DNA of 64,000 nucleotides from Vibrio tubiashii ATCC 19109 (GTDB lineage Bacteria; Pseudomonadota; Gammaproteobacteria; Enterobacterales; Vibrionaceae): NCBI RefSeq assembly GCF_000772105.1, contig NZ_CP009355.1, positions 1,674,001 to 1,738,000 of the forward strand, read 5' to 3'. Shown piece by piece: positions 1 to 8,576 of this stretch (position 1 is its first letter; each line of letters starts with the position of its first letter). The notes under the pieces were generated by a model. It saw only the letters and a program-made list of their open reading frames with translations, ran no database searches and was not told where the DNA came from. The position numbers and the translations under genes were made by a program.

Positions 1-2
1 TT

Positions 3-107
3 TACGCCTTACACCCATATTCAAGAACGCCACCTATTGCTGTTTTAATGGCAAGCGATGCAATTGAAGAGCAGCTAATAAGTTTTTACTCAGGTAAAAA
101 CGAGTAG
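3..107 (+). CDS. C-terminal end of a gene cut by the window edge
   Basis: An open frame enters from the left edge and runs 34 codons to a TAG at 105-107. The visible tail ends in FYSGKNE and contains an acidic stretch around AIEEQ. No family is recognisable from so short a piece. It reads in the same direction as the next gene, about 100 bases further on. Confidence 0.4.
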   Translation, partial: YALHPYSRTPPIAVLMASDAIEEQLISFYSGKNE

Positions 108-207
108 AAATTAACCTCCATCAATATTCTTATTTATTTCACTAATCATTCAAAATTGATCGCCTACACTTGTTTAAAACGTCAGTGACTAGAGTAAGGA
201 GAATGCC

Positions 208-498
208 GTGATTTCAGTACATAGAGAATACGAACTAATCGATGTGAACCACTCCCATGCCCATGTTGAGATTAATCCTATCGGTCTGATTGACGTAGAG
301 ATCATGGAAAACAAGCAACATCATCAAGCGGAGTTTACTGAACTGTCATTTCAAAAGGTCGGTGGTCACACGCGATTGTGTAGCAAACAAAATAAAAAAC
401 CATGGCAGTTGGAATTAGACAATAGAGATGCAGAAGAGATAAATCGTTTGATCGACCAAGCGAGTGAAGAGTTTGAGACCTTAATGCGCGATCTCTGA
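208..498 (+). CDS. Conserved hypothetical protein, 96 residues
   Basis: A soluble acidic protein of unknown function with no signal peptide or membrane segment. I chose the GTG at 208 because AAGGAG lies at 196-201, while the ATG at 203 runs into a stop within two codons. The N-terminal half is His-rich (HSHAHVE, QHHQAE), and the C-terminal third looks helical and acidic (RDAEEINRLIDQASEEFETL). A strong hairpin follows the stop codon, so the gene appears to be transcribed alone. The His-rich part could bind metal, but nothing else supports that. Confidence 0.7.
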   Translation: MISVHREYELIDVNHSHAHVEINPIGLIDVEIMENKQHHQAEFTELSFQKVGGHTRLCSKQNKKPWQLELDNRDAEEINRLIDQASEEFETLMRDL

Positions 499-516
499 GC
501 AGTGCTAACGTTCAAA

Positions 517-547
517 AGCCATATCAAAGCTGAGATTTGATATGGCT
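517..547. terminator. Bidirectional terminator hairpin
   Basis: A perfect 12-bp stem (AGCCATATCAAA pairing with TTTGATATGGCT) encloses a 7-base loop. It lies between two convergent genes, 18 bases after the stop of the 96-residue protein and 22 bases from the stop of the 409-residue protein. A-rich and AT-rich flanks suggest that it serves both. Confidence 0.8.
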
Positions 548-569
548 AAATTATTATATAGGCTAACGA

Positions 570-1799
570 TTAAGGCGTTGTTTTCTTCACAACAAACTCA
601 TGCCCATCCAAAATCCCTTTGCCATTCTTAAGCTCATTTAAACGTGCTGTCACCACACCATCACTGCTGGTAAAGTCCACGCTGTAGCTATCGACATATT
701 CTTGAACGTATTTGCTTGAGAGGGATTTTAGCTTATCAATGTAGACCACCGCTTTATCAAATTCCCCTTGAGAGATAACCTCAAGTTTTGGCGTCAACAA
801 CTGGGCAAACTTATAGGGGTGAGCGACAAATCCGCTTCCCATGACTAAAGCCGCAATGATAGGCGTAGTGATGACTGCACTTTGGAACCACTCTGAAAAT
901 CTTTTGTGATCCTGAACTAAGCTGCCATTCGCATTGCGATTGGACCACTCTTTCTTAGCGCGTTTAAGTACCTTACCTACTAAGCAGCGTTGGATCATGT
1001 AATCCACTAGCTTAACGATACGTTCAAACAATCCTGTTAATACGCTCACTAATGTACCCACACCAGCAAACGCATCGCCCGCAGCCTCTAAGCCTATCTT
1101 AGTGATACCGACCGCTGCGTTTTTAATTCCACCTAATGCGCCTGTCGCAGAATGACGAGCCAAAGCATTGGCAATAATGCTTGGGTGGCCGCCCAATAGT
1201 TCAACACCACGGCCTGCATACACTTGCGTAATGAGATCTTTAGATTTACATACCGCTTGTTTTACACCCGAGTAGATATCGGAAGCACTCTGAACGTAGC
1301 CCCATCCTGGAATAAAGCTTGAAAAGTTTCCGGCAAACTCTCCAGTCATCCAAGTTGCGAAGTCAGCAAACCACTCAACACCATAGAGTAAATCACCATA
1401 GATGTTACGCGCTTTGTTCATTAGCATACGGAAGAAGTCCGAAATCACCTGTTTAACTTTAGTAACCACTGCACTTGCGGTATCGCCGACAACTTTAGCC
1501 GCGCCAACGATCTTTTTCCCTGCTTTGGTTTGCTGCAGTTTGTTGATCGCATTGGTTTTATCTAAAAGACCTGATGCTGCCGATTTGAGATCGCTTAGTG
1601 GCTCGGAGCCAATGACAAAGTTGTCGAAGAAATGAGCGTTAGAGAATGCTGAAACCTTAGAGATCTCGGTACTCGCTAACATATACATGGCACCCATTCG
1701 CGCATCCGCCATTTGGGCGACTTGAACATCTAACGCAGTATTTTTGGTTTTACCAAACATTTTGTCTTTAATCAGACGCTTTAGAATTTTTACCTGCAT
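570..1799 (-). CDS. Uncharacterised 409-residue protein with hydrophobic segments
   Basis: I do not recognise the family. The protein starts with a basic stretch (KILKRLIKDKMFGKTK) and has no signal peptide. Residues of about 60-130 are helical and Ala/Lys-rich. Two Gly/Ala-rich hydrophobic stretches follow at about 225-275 and about 315-340 (ITTPIIAALVMGSGF). The C-terminal 75 residues look soluble. The gene is monocistronic with its own terminator. Long amphipathic, Gly-rich helices with a central membrane-like part are seen in some membrane-active toxins and effectors. No immunity gene or secretion marker is visible, so that is only a thought. It is clearly coding: 409 codons are uninterrupted and the frame is free of competing long ORFs. 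Confidence 0.75.
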   Translation of the reverse strand: MQVKILKRLIKDKMFGKTKNTALDVQVAQMADARMGAMYMLASTEISKVSAFSNAHFFDNFVIGSEPLSDLKSAASGLLDKTNAINKLQQTKAGKKIVGAAKVVGDTASAVVTKVKQVISDFFRMLMNKARNIYGDLLYGVEWFADFATWMTGEFAGNFSSFIPGWGYVQSASDIYSGVKQAVCKSKDLITQVYAGRGVELLGGHPSIIANALARHSATGALGGIKNAAVGITKIGLEAAGDAFAGVGTLVSVLTGLFERIVKLVDYMIQRCLVGKVLKRAKKEWSNRNANGSLVQDHKRFSEWFQSAVITTPIIAALVMGSGFVAHPYKFAQLLTPKLEVISQGEFDKAVVYIDKLKSLSSKYVQEYVDSYSVDFTSSDGVVTARLNELKNGKGILDGHEFVVKKTTP

Positions 1800-2171
1800 G
1801 CAAGCCTCGCAACAAAATCAAACGCAACCAAATATAAATCGATTGCTAATATTAGTGTTATTTATACATTTGCAAGGATAATACATTTTTTTGCTAATAA
1901 GGTGGTCTGTTTAGACAAATGATGTGGAATGGGTACCATTCGACATCACCAGATAGGATCAGAAAAGCTTATTTCTGCAACATTTAGACTCAGCATTGAA
2001 AAGACAAGGACATCTAAAACCATTTTTGATAAATCAAATGCCCAGAATTGATTTAAAGTTTAATCTAGATAAGGTAATATTGAACTAACCGTGGGTATTA
2101 GCTAGTTTTTAGCTCCAATAATGATAGACAATGTCTACATTAAAGATGTTTAGGCAAGAGAGGATGCGATA
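1800..2171. other. Intergenic region, 372 bp
   Basis: AT-rich sequence between the start of the 409-residue gene and a 31-codon small ORF. The only structure I see is a short perfect palindrome, TAGACAATGTCTA, at 2125-2137, just upstream of that small ORF. No RNA gene is recognisable. Confidence 0.5.
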
Positions 2172-2267
2172 ATGAACAAACAGAACACAATTATTCAGCT
2201 TCCGTTTCCGCTGTTGGTGATAAGCTTATCGACTTGCGCCTATCATATCTTACAGTGCATCTCATAG
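2172..2267 (+). CDS. Possible 31-residue small hydrophobic protein
   Basis: An ATG at 2172 is preceded by a purine-rich AAGAGAGGA at a spacing suited to a ribosome site. It opens a 31-codon frame that ends in TAG at 2265-2267. The peptide has a short polar N-terminus (MNKQNTIIQ) followed by a hydrophobic helix with two Cys. A hairpin terminator follows within 15 bases. A start signal, a membrane-like segment and a terminator together make a small protein plausible, but the coding evidence is thin. Confidence 0.35.
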   Translation: MNKQNTIIQLPFPLLVISLSTCAYHILQCIS

Positions 2268-2280
2268 ATGCACGAATAAC

Positions 2281-2308
2281 AAAAAGGGTGCTGAACAGCA
2301 CCCTTAGT
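2281..2308. terminator. Terminator hairpin
   Basis: A 9-bp stem, AAGGGTGCT with AGCACCCTT, around a 4-base loop. It lies 14 bases from the stop of the marR gene on the minus strand, where an A-rich stretch on the plus strand gives a U-run after the stem. It would also end the small plus-strand ORF. Confidence 0.7.
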
Positions 2309-2321
2309 CGAAGTTGTTTTA

Positions 2322-2780
2322 TTACACTTCGTAAAAATCAGGTTTGTAACGAAGAATGACTTTTTCCATCGCAGAGAAAACATGCTTGCGTTCTTCATCA
2401 TCTAGATCTTGAGTCGCGAAACTCATTTCGTCGCGAATCATCTGCGCTAGCTGATCGTGTACCTTTTTACCTTTCAGCGTTAAAAACAAACGCTTAGCAT
2501 TTTTGTGGCTTGGATCTTTCGCACTGGCAATCAGTTCATTCTTTTCCGCATGGCGAATAAGACTAGTCATGGTGCCTTTGCTGCGATGCAAACGCTCAGC
2601 AATAACGCTTGGGCGAAGTCCATCTTCATAGTCTAGTTCCATCAGTACTAGCATTTGTTCAAAATTCACATCATCGCGAAGCTTCGAAATTTTGTTTTGA
2701 ATGGAGTTCTGAACCATACGGGTAGCAATAAAGCTCATACCGACAGTGGTTTCAAATAGTTTCTTTGATTCTTCAGACAT
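2322..2780 (-). CDS. MarR-family transcriptional regulator
   Basis: A 152-residue winged-helix repressor of the MarR type. The core runs from about residue 35 to 110: a helix-turn-helix with LRPSVIAERLHRSKGTMTSLIRHAEKNELI as recognition region, then a wing around KDPSHKNAKRLFLTLKGKK. I prefer the second ATG (2780) because TTGGAAT sits at a good distance upstream and directly abuts the first ATG. The gene is transcribed alone. An 11-base palindrome (TTCG-ATA-CGAA, 2828-2838) lies about 50 bases upstream and might be its own operator. The ligand and targets cannot be read from the sequence. Confidence 0.9.
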   Translation of the reverse strand: MSEESKKLFETTVGMSFIATRMVQNSIQNKISKLRDDVNFEQMLVLMELDYEDGLRPSVIAERLHRSKGTMTSLIRHAEKNELIASAKDPSHKNAKRLFLTLKGKKVHDQLAQMIRDEMSFATQDLDDEERKHVFSAMEKVILRYKPDFYEV

Positions 2781-2789
2781 TGTGATCAT

Positions 2790-3112
2790 TCCAATTTATG
2801 TTATCTGCCCTATTATCCATTTATTAGTTCGATACGAAAGCATTTCTAACACACTTTATCATTTAATTTGTGAATTTGTGCGACCAGATATGCATATGTG
2901 TTAATGATTGTTTGATTCATCGCTCGTATAAGTGAGGGTAATCATTGAGTGGTGATCAATTTCCACCGCCACCACAAATATCAAGATTCGAGTAATGCTA
3001 AATGATGAGATAGCGAGGCAAACCACCCTAGAAACTCTCACTTTAATTTGACACCAAACCAAGATAACTGCAAAATACGCCCGATAAAAAACAGTGTACA
3101 TTATGAGGAAGC
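2790..3112. other. Intergenic region between divergent genes, 323 bp
   Basis: This separates the minus-strand marR gene from the plus-strand 63-residue gene and must contain both promoters. It holds the small palindrome at 2828-2838 and another, ATATGCATAT, near 2888-2897. A 66-codon minus-strand frame lies here but lacks a convincing start signal. Confidence 0.5.
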
Positions 3113-3304
3113 ATGACTTTTGAACTCAAAGTGACTCTAAAAGACATCATCATCACAGTGATCTGTGTTGTCTGGTCTACGCTCTGGATCTCTTCAGAAA
3201 TCGATAGCCATCAAGAAATGCAGCAACAGCAGTTTGATGAGCTAAAAGATGAGCTGCAAAACATCATACAGCTTGAAGCAAAAAAGATATCTGCCTGCCA
3301 GTAA
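3113..3304 (+). CDS. Small single-pass membrane protein, 63 residues
   Basis: A short protein with one N-terminal membrane helix (about residues 10-28, IIITVICVVWSTLWI), then a Gln/Glu/Leu-rich coiled-coil-like tail (QQQQFDELKDELQNIIQLEAKK). GAGGAAG lies just upstream of the ATG and a perfect terminator hairpin follows, so it is an independent gene. The function is unknown. The layout, with a short inner-membrane anchor and a helical cytoplasmic or periplasmic tail, fits a small accessory subunit or scaffold. Confidence 0.75.
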   Translation: MTFELKVTLKDIIITVICVVWSTLWISSEIDSHQEMQQQQFDELKDELQNIIQLEAKKISACQ

Positions 3305-3333
3305 ACAACCGCTTCCCTAGCGCCTAATACAAC

Positions 3334-3367
3334 AACACCCAGTAATCAATTTGATTACTGGGTGTTT
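3334..3367. terminator. Bidirectional terminator hairpin
   Basis: A perfect 16-bp inverted repeat (AACACCCAGTAATCAA and its complement) with almost no loop, flanked by A and T residues. It lies between the convergent 63-residue membrane protein gene and the PAP2 phosphatase gene. Confidence 0.85.
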
Positions 3368-3378
3368 AAATACTCATT

Positions 3379-4146
3379 TCAACGTTTTACTTGCTTGACC
3401 TTTATAAGTAGATGACTCTCTAACATCGGCCAAACTTTGTTAGCCAGCTTGTCTAAACTCGGTATTAGCAAATACACCATTCCGACAAACAGAATCGAGC
3501 CAACCAGGTCGATCGGGCGATGCATGCCTAGCCACAATCGACTAAAAGCGACCCCAATCGCCCACACACTGACGACGGCTACCAATCCGTATTGTTTGTT
3601 TTGCCAAAATAGACCACCGAAAAAAGCTAAACAAATCGCGGCGAAAATAGTGTGTCCAGATGGGAAAGAGTAATCTTTTTCACCCTGCCAATGGCGAGTA
3701 CGCCAAGTCGTCACCTGCTGTGAGATTTGATTGATCACCTCTGCTTTTTGTACGGTATCTAACTTGTAAAAATGCGCGGGTTGAGGGATCAAAAGCTGAT
3801 GCGAAAGCAGCTCTGTATAGGGACGAGGGCTTTCCGTCATATGTTTAAGTCCCGTTTTTGCCGCAAAGCCAATCACTAAAATAATACCAAGCTGAGCCAG
3901 TTTGCTAAGCAATTGTGAGTTGGTACCCACTATCTTCCAAGAAGCTAATACCAGAAGAGAGAGTGTGATCAGAAAGCCTTTCGAGCCCGCTGAATCTGTC
4001 AGCAAGGTGTAACTTAGCCCGGTCAGATCAGATACTTCACTCAATAGATCAATGTGGCTGACAAACAGCGACATTGGTGCAACAACGAGTAAGAAGGCGA
4101 CAAGCAAGAGCAAGCCTTCACGTTTGTTTTGAATGAAGTTTTTCAC
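3379..4146 (-). CDS. PAP2-family membrane phosphatase (PgpB-like)
   Basis: An integral inner-membrane lipid phosphatase of the PAP2 superfamily. The family dephosphorylates phosphatidylglycerophosphate, undecaprenyl pyrophosphate or phosphatidate. All three signature motifs are present: C1 KTGLKHMTESPRP (about residues 94-106), C2 PSGHT (about 160) with the catalytic His, and C3 SRLWLGMHRPID (about 200-212). There are about six membrane segments, and the 255 residues match PgpB. The start is a GTG at 4146. The spacing of C1 with a long loop before C2 resembles E. coli PgpB more than short BacA-independent types. The substrate is not determined by the sequence. Confidence 0.9.
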   Translation of the reverse strand: MKNFIQNKREGLLLLVAFLLVVAPMSLFVSHIDLLSEVSDLTGLSYTLLTDSAGSKGFLITLSLLVLASWKIVGTNSQLLSKLAQLGIILVIGFAAKTGLKHMTESPRPYTELLSHQLLIPQPAHFYKLDTVQKAEVINQISQQVTTWRTRHWQGEKDYSFPSGHTIFAAICLAFFGGLFWQNKQYGLVAVVSVWAIGVAFSRLWLGMHRPIDLVGSILFVGMVYLLIPSLDKLANKVWPMLESHLLIKVKQVKR

Positions 4147-4254
4147 GATAGGGATTCACAACAGCTAAAAACGAAGCTGAATTTTAGTCGAGAAGGCGTG
4201 GAAAATTTATCAATACAATGTCAATTTAATGAAATTTCGTGTTGATTGACGACG

Positions 4255-5217
4255 TTACCCTCTATTTGTGTCCTTTACTCTCAACATACGTTGGTCAGCA
4301 ATATTCAATAGAGACTCCAAAGTAGTCTCATTGAGCACTTTAGTCGACGCGATACCAACACTGAAACCTAACTGATATACATGACTGGGATCTTGATTAA
4401 ACGCCTCAATCGCATGTGTAAAGCGATCAATGGCGATATGCGCAACCATTTCAGTCGTACCCGACATTAAGACGACAAACTCATCTCCGCCCATACGCGC
4501 GTAAACATCGGACTCTCTAAAGGAAGTCTGCAGTAATCGGGTAAATTGCTTAAGCGCTTCGTCCCCTACTTGATGCCCGAATTGATCATTGAGTTGCTTG
4601 AAATTGTCTAGGTCGAAATAGGCCAAAGAGACGGGAAAACCACCAAAACGGCAATAGTCGAGTAACTTATCTCCTAACGAAGAGAACCCACGTCGATTAG
4701 ATATTTGGGTCAACGGATCTGTCGTTGCCGTCACTCTAGTCGCTAACTCTTGTTCAACAATTTTAGCTAGATCGACAAGGTCGTTCACTTGCTCTTGATT
4801 GAACTGACGAGGCTTAGTATCAATCACACACAAGGTGCCGAGCATAGAGTCATCATGGTGAACAAGCGGAACGCCAGCGTAAAATCGCACACCCGGCTCA
4901 CCGACAACGAGAGGGTTATCTGCAAATCGCTCATCTTTAGTCGCATCAGAGATGACAAAAGGATCAGTACCAAGAATAGCATGACCACAAAAAGAGACAT
5001 CGCGCGGGGTTTCTTGCGCATCAATCCCATAGCAAGACTTAAACCACTGCCGATCGCTATCCACGAGGCTCACGACTGCGATAGGCACATCGAACAATCT
5101 TTTAGCCAATCTAGTCACACGATCAAAACGTTCTTCAGAGTCGGTGTCTAGAATATCAAGCTGCTCAAGAGCATTGAGACGCTGAGCTTCATTATCAGGC
5201 TTGTCGGGTACTTGCAT
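4255..5217 (-). CDS. GAF-GGDEF diguanylate cyclase
   Basis: A soluble 320-residue signalling enzyme expected to make cyclic di-GMP from two GTP. A GAF sensor domain occupies about residues 25-155 (FDVPIAVVSLVD, FCGHAIL, YAGVPLV, GTLCVIDTKPR, typical of the phytochrome-like GAF subset). A complete GGDEF domain covers about 165-318, with the active motif RMGGDEFVVL. An RxxD-type inhibitory site five residues before the motif is not evident: the residues there are SDVYA. There is no membrane segment, so it senses a cytoplasmic cue. It is monocistronic. C-di-GMP is the usual controller of LapG-cleaved adhesins such as the one 7 kb away, but no direct link is visible. Confidence 0.92.
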   Translation of the reverse strand: MQVPDKPDNEAQRLNALEQLDILDTDSEERFDRVTRLAKRLFDVPIAVVSLVDSDRQWFKSCYGIDAQETPRDVSFCGHAILGTDPFVISDATKDERFADNPLVVGEPGVRFYAGVPLVHHDDSMLGTLCVIDTKPRQFNQEQVNDLVDLAKIVEQELATRVTATTDPLTQISNRRGFSSLGDKLLDYCRFGGFPVSLAYFDLDNFKQLNDQFGHQVGDEALKQFTRLLQTSFRESDVYARMGGDEFVVLMSGTTEMVAHIAIDRFTHAIEAFNQDPSHVYQLGFSVGIASTKVLNETTLESLLNIADQRMLRVKDTNRG

Positions 5218-5342
5218 TGGTCATCAATAATTTCTCAAAACATACTAAAAATCTTAGCAGTCGAGGATTAAGATGCCTAAAAGTTGACCAATAAATTTCA
5301 ATTTATGCCGTTCGAGGTAACAATTTTATCAGCAAAAACCAC

Positions 5343-5375
5343 AAGGGCTTGAATACCTTATGCACTCAAGCCCTC
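5343..5375 (-). terminator. Terminator of the thiamin salvage operon
   Basis: A 9-bp stem (AGGGCTTGA with TCAAGCCCT) lies 20 bases past the tenA stop. On the minus strand it is followed by a T-rich run. Confidence 0.7.
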
Positions 5376-5394
5376 ACGTTTCATCATGGTTGGA

Positions 5395-6060
5395 CTAGAT
5401 GTTAATGTCTAGCCCTTGCTGCCAGAATGCCACTTCCATGCGCGTTGCCGTTTTAAACACCTGAATCAAGTTCTGGCCGCGTTGGCTGCTGAGATCAATC
5501 TCTTCTAGCAATTGGTTGAAATGCTCTGCACCTTGTTCAACGCCAGATTGAAACTCTTCGCCACCATACAACTCTATCCAGCTGCGATATGGATTGCCTT
5601 CTAGTTTAGTCGTATCACTTTCACTCAAGGCCTTACCGATCACCGCGTAGCCAATCGAACAAGGAGCAAGCGCAGCATACAGCTCGACCAGATCGCCCGT
5701 CATTCCCGCATCAAGCACATAGCGAGTGTATGCCACTGTGCCAAAATCTTCCGGCTCATTCTCTAAGTCAGATTCAGTGAGCCCCCACTGGCCACAATAT
5801 GTCACATGGTGGCCAATTTCTGAATCAAGCAAAGCATGAACACTTGGCAAAGCGCGGCGCATATCTTCAAGGTTACGCGCTTTGTATATCGCCAAGGCAT
5901 AAGCGCGAGCATATTGTTTTAGGAACAAGAAATCCTGCTTGAGATAGTGCAAAAAACAAGGTTGAGGCAAAGTGCCCAATGCAAGCTGCTGTACAAAAGC
6001 ATGCTCGGTGTACTCTTGCCAATCAGACTCACAAGCTTCGATGAGGTCTTGGTACTTCAT
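5395..6060 (-). CDS. tenA: TenA-family aminopyrimidine aminohydrolase (thiaminase II)
   Basis: TenA hydrolyses aminopyrimidine breakdown products of thiamin to HMP, which feeds thiamin salvage in the cytoplasm. The 221 residues span the all-helical family. The nucleophile Cys is visible in LAPCSIGYAVIGK (about residue 133), and the C-terminal catalytic Glu in RMEVAFWQQGL (about 208). It is the last gene of the riboswitch-controlled operon. Its ATG shares one base with the TAA of the thiY gene, which suggests translational coupling. Pairing with a ThiXYZ importer supports a salvage role over a regulatory one. Confidence 0.93.
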   Translation of the reverse strand: MKYQDLIEACESDWQEYTEHAFVQQLALGTLPQPCFLHYLKQDFLFLKQYARAYALAIYKARNLEDMRRALPSVHALLDSEIGHHVTYCGQWGLTESDLENEPEDFGTVAYTRYVLDAGMTGDLVELYAALAPCSIGYAVIGKALSESDTTKLEGNPYRSWIELYGGEEFQSGVEQGAEHFNQLLEEIDLSSQRGQNLIQVFKTATRMEVAFWQQGLDINI

Positions 6061-7010
6061 TAGTTAAACTCCGGTACGTAGTCCGCTGCTTTTGGCAGTG
6101 TCTCAATCAGATTTTGCGAGTACATAAACTCGGCGTAGTCATCATAACGCTTAAGGTCGACCGCAGATGGGCGCAGCGCAAAACGAGTTAAGGTATCATT
6201 CCAAGCACGTTGGTTAAGTTCATTATTCAAGGTATCTGGTGCGTACGCGACAAACTGTTTCCAAGAGGCTTGCGGGTGGTTAACGATATAGGTAGTTGCT
6301 TGCTCCAACGCTTTGTTGAATGACTTGATGGCTTCAGCATCATGGGTTTTCGCATTAGCGACAAATACTAACTCATCGTAAGCAGGCACGCCGTGCTCCT
6401 CTGGGTAGAAGGCTTTCGCTTTGTAACCCTCTAGCGCAAGTTGGTTGGTTTCAAAGTTACGCAAACCGCCCCAAATCGCATCAACCTTGCCCGATGCCAA
6501 TGAAGAAGAGAGCGCCCAACCAACATTGATGATGTTCACGTCTGAAAACTTCACACCCTCTTGGCCCAGCATAGTACCGATGGTGGCTTCTTCGTTGCCC
6601 GCAATCGCAATACCAATGTTTTTGCCTTTTAGGTCAGCCAGATTGTCGTTCTTGCCGTTATCTAGCACCATCAGTGTGTTAAGCGGCGTTGCAATCAGTG
6701 TCGCAGAGCGAATCAGTGGCAAACCGGCAGCGACATCAATGGTCAAGCTTGGTTGGTAGGAAATCGCCAAATCGACTTTGCCTGCAGCGACAAGTTTTGG
6801 CGGCGTGCTTGGATCGGCAGGTTCTTGGATCTCGACTTCTATGCCTTGCTGTTTAAAGTAACCACGCTCTTTAGCAATGACGATTGGCCCATGGTTAGGG
6901 TTAACAAACCAATCGAGCATTAGAGTGAGCTTCTTCTCTTCTGCAATGGCATTCGCTGATAATAGTGAGGTGAGTAGTGCCACTGCACTGATTTTTTTGG
7001 TTATTTTCAC
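6060..7010 (-). CDS. thiY: ThiY-type periplasmic pyrimidine-binding protein
   Basis: Substrate-binding protein of an ABC importer for thiamin pyrimidine precursors (HMP or its formylamino derivative), of the NMT1/THI5-like fold. I place the start at the GTG at 7010: AAAGGA lies just upstream, and the product then begins with a clean signal peptide (VKITKKISAVALLTSLLSANAIA, cut after AIA). A longer ATG frame would put the polar residues ahead of it. The mature part begins KKLTLMLDWFVNPNHGPIVIAKERGYF, the typical opening of the family. The gene lies 14 bases after thiX. Confidence 0.92.
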   Translation of the reverse strand: MKITKKISAVALLTSLLSANAIAEEKKLTLMLDWFVNPNHGPIVIAKERGYFKQQGIEVEIQEPADPSTPPKLVAAGKVDLAISYQPSLTIDVAAGLPLIRSATLIATPLNTLMVLDNGKNDNLADLKGKNIGIAIAGNEEATIGTMLGQEGVKFSDVNIINVGWALSSSLASGKVDAIWGGLRNFETNQLALEGYKAKAFYPEEHGVPAYDELVFVANAKTHDAEAIKSFNKALEQATTYIVNHPQASWKQFVAYAPDTLNNELNQRAWNDTLTRFALRPSAVDLKRYDDYAEFMYSQNLIETLPKAADYVPEFN

Positions 7011-7024
7011 GGAGTATCCTTTCT

Positions 7025-7825
7025 TTATTGATTTTCCCAAGGAATAAATTTTTTAAGTAGTTTGTCTGTAATGAAATAGAGAGAAACGGAAAGCAGAGCG
7101 AGGATGAATAATGCGGCGAACATTTCATCGATGATCATGCGTGCATTCGCTTGAAGCATTAGGTAGCCAAGACCCGCACTTGAACCGACCCACTCTCCGA
7201 CTACGGCACCTATCGGTGCAATCACAACGGCAACTCGAATACCTGAGGCCAAAGTTGGCAGCGCAGCAGGGAGTTGTATGTGTCTTAATAGCTGCCATTT
7301 ACTTGCTCCCATTGTCTTGGCGAGATCGAGATAACCCTTTGGTGTATTGCGCAAACCGTCATAGCAACAAGTGGTCACAGGAAAGAAGATAATGATTGCC
7401 GCCATCACCACCTTGGACGCGATGCCGTACCCAAGCCAAAGCATCAGTACAGGCGCAATGGCAAACACCGGAATTGCTTGGCTCGCAATAAGCATGGGTA
7501 ACAGCCAACGTTTTAATGGTTTAAACAGCAACATTTGCAGTGCAAAGATAAGCCCCATAGAGAGGCCAAGCAGTAAACCCAGTATGATTTCTTGCCCAGT
7601 AACAAGAGTGTGTTTCATGAGTACATCAAAACGTGAAATCAATCGCTCGAAGACATCTAGCGGAGCAGGCAAAATGAAGCTTGGCATATCAAAAAAAACC
7701 ACAACGCTGTGCCAAATGCCCAAAATCACCAACAGGCTAACCGTCATACGCACCATTGGGTTTGTCACCTGAGCGTTGATTCTCTTATTAGGCAGCGTAA
7801 GTTCTAGATTCGTTACCTTACTCAT
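7025..7825 (-). CDS. thiX: ThiX-type ABC transporter permease
   Basis: Inner-membrane permease of the pyrimidine importer, 266 residues with about six membrane helices. The EAA loop that contacts the ATPase is at about residues 165-185 (DLAKTMGASKWQLLRHIQLPAALPTLASGIRV). It is close to the SsuC/TauC permease group, but its operon with thiD, tenA and a TPP riboswitch assigns it to thiamin precursor uptake. It overlaps the thiZ end by 8 bases. Confidence 0.93.
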   Translation of the reverse strand: MSKVTNLELTLPNKRINAQVTNPMVRMTVSLLVILGIWHSVVVFFDMPSFILPAPLDVFERLISRFDVLMKHTLVTGQEIILGLLLGLSMGLIFALQMLLFKPLKRWLLPMLIASQAIPVFAIAPVLMLWLGYGIASKVVMAAIIIFFPVTTCCYDGLRNTPKGYLDLAKTMGASKWQLLRHIQLPAALPTLASGIRVAVVIAPIGAVVGEWVGSSAGLGYLMLQANARMIIDEMFAALFILALLSVSLYFITDKLLKKFIPWENQ

Positions 7826-8576
7826 AGTCTTGCTCCAACTTGTCTAGAATACTTCGCTGCAAAGCTGCGCACTCACCATCTATCTCGCGCGGAGGCAGTG
7901 AGGTAGGAACGTCCAACGGGTGCGCATAGGCAGGTACACCCTGAAGCAAATAGAGCGCATCCGATAAACGTACTGCTTCTTGGGGATCGTGGGTAATCAG
8001 CACAACGGTTTTGCCCTTGAGTAACTTGGCTGACAAGGATTGCAACTTATGGCGCGTGACGGCATCTAGCGCTGAAAAAGGCTCATCCATTAGCACAACA
8101 GGCTTGTCTTGCATCAGTGTACGCGCAAGGGCAACACGCTGACGCATTCCCCCAGATAACTGAGCAGGCATACTATTAACATGGGCAGCTAACCCAACCT
8201 GTTCAAGCAACTGAAGTGCTTTGTCATGATCAACATTTTGCGCACCAAAGTTACGGCTTAACATAACGTTATCTATGACATTTAACCAAGGCAGTAATAG
8301 GTCTTGCTGGGCCATGTAGGCGATTTGCTCATGTAAGTCTTGCCCTTGGCTTAGCTTAAGCGTCCCTTGCCACTCCACTTTGTTATCTAGCAAACCAGCT
8401 AAATACCGCAACAGAGTGGTTTTACCGCAGCCGCTTCGACCCAGCAGACTGGTCCACTTCCCAGCTGGGATGTGCATATCTAAGCCAGTTAGGGTCGGGG
8501 TTGGGCTATCGAGATAGCGAAGCTGTGACGCCTTGAGCTCTATCCCGATCGCTTTAGCGCACATTGGTGTGGCCAC
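7818..8576 (-). CDS. thiZ: ThiZ-type ABC transporter ATP-binding protein
   Basis: Cytoplasmic ATPase of the same importer. Walker A is LGRSGCGKTTLLRYLAG (about residues 44-60), the Q-loop is AYMAQQD, the ABC signature is LSGGMRQR (about 143), Walker B is PVVLMDEPFSALD, and the switch His is in LITHDP. The length of 252 residues is normal. The gene overlaps the thiD end. The ATG four codons in (8564) is an equally good start and would shorten the overlap to 11 bases. Confidence 0.93.
   Translation of the reverse strand: MATPMCAKAIGIELKASQLRYLDSPTPTLTGLDMHIPAGKWTSLLGRSGCGKTTLLRYLAGLLDNKVEWQGTLKLSQGQDLHEQIAYMAQQDLLLPWLNVIDNVMLSRNFGAQNVDHDKALQLLEQVGLAAHVNSMPAQLSGGMRQRVALARTLMQDKPVVLMDEPFSALDAVTRHKLQSLSAKLLKGKTVVLITHDPQEAVRLSDALYLLQGVPAYAHPLDVPTSLPPREIDGECAALQRSILDKLEQDYE

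Noticed and set aside
2901..3101. 66-codon minus-strand frame in the marR leader
   Set aside because: No ribosome site, no conserved motif, and it lies in a region that must hold two promoters.
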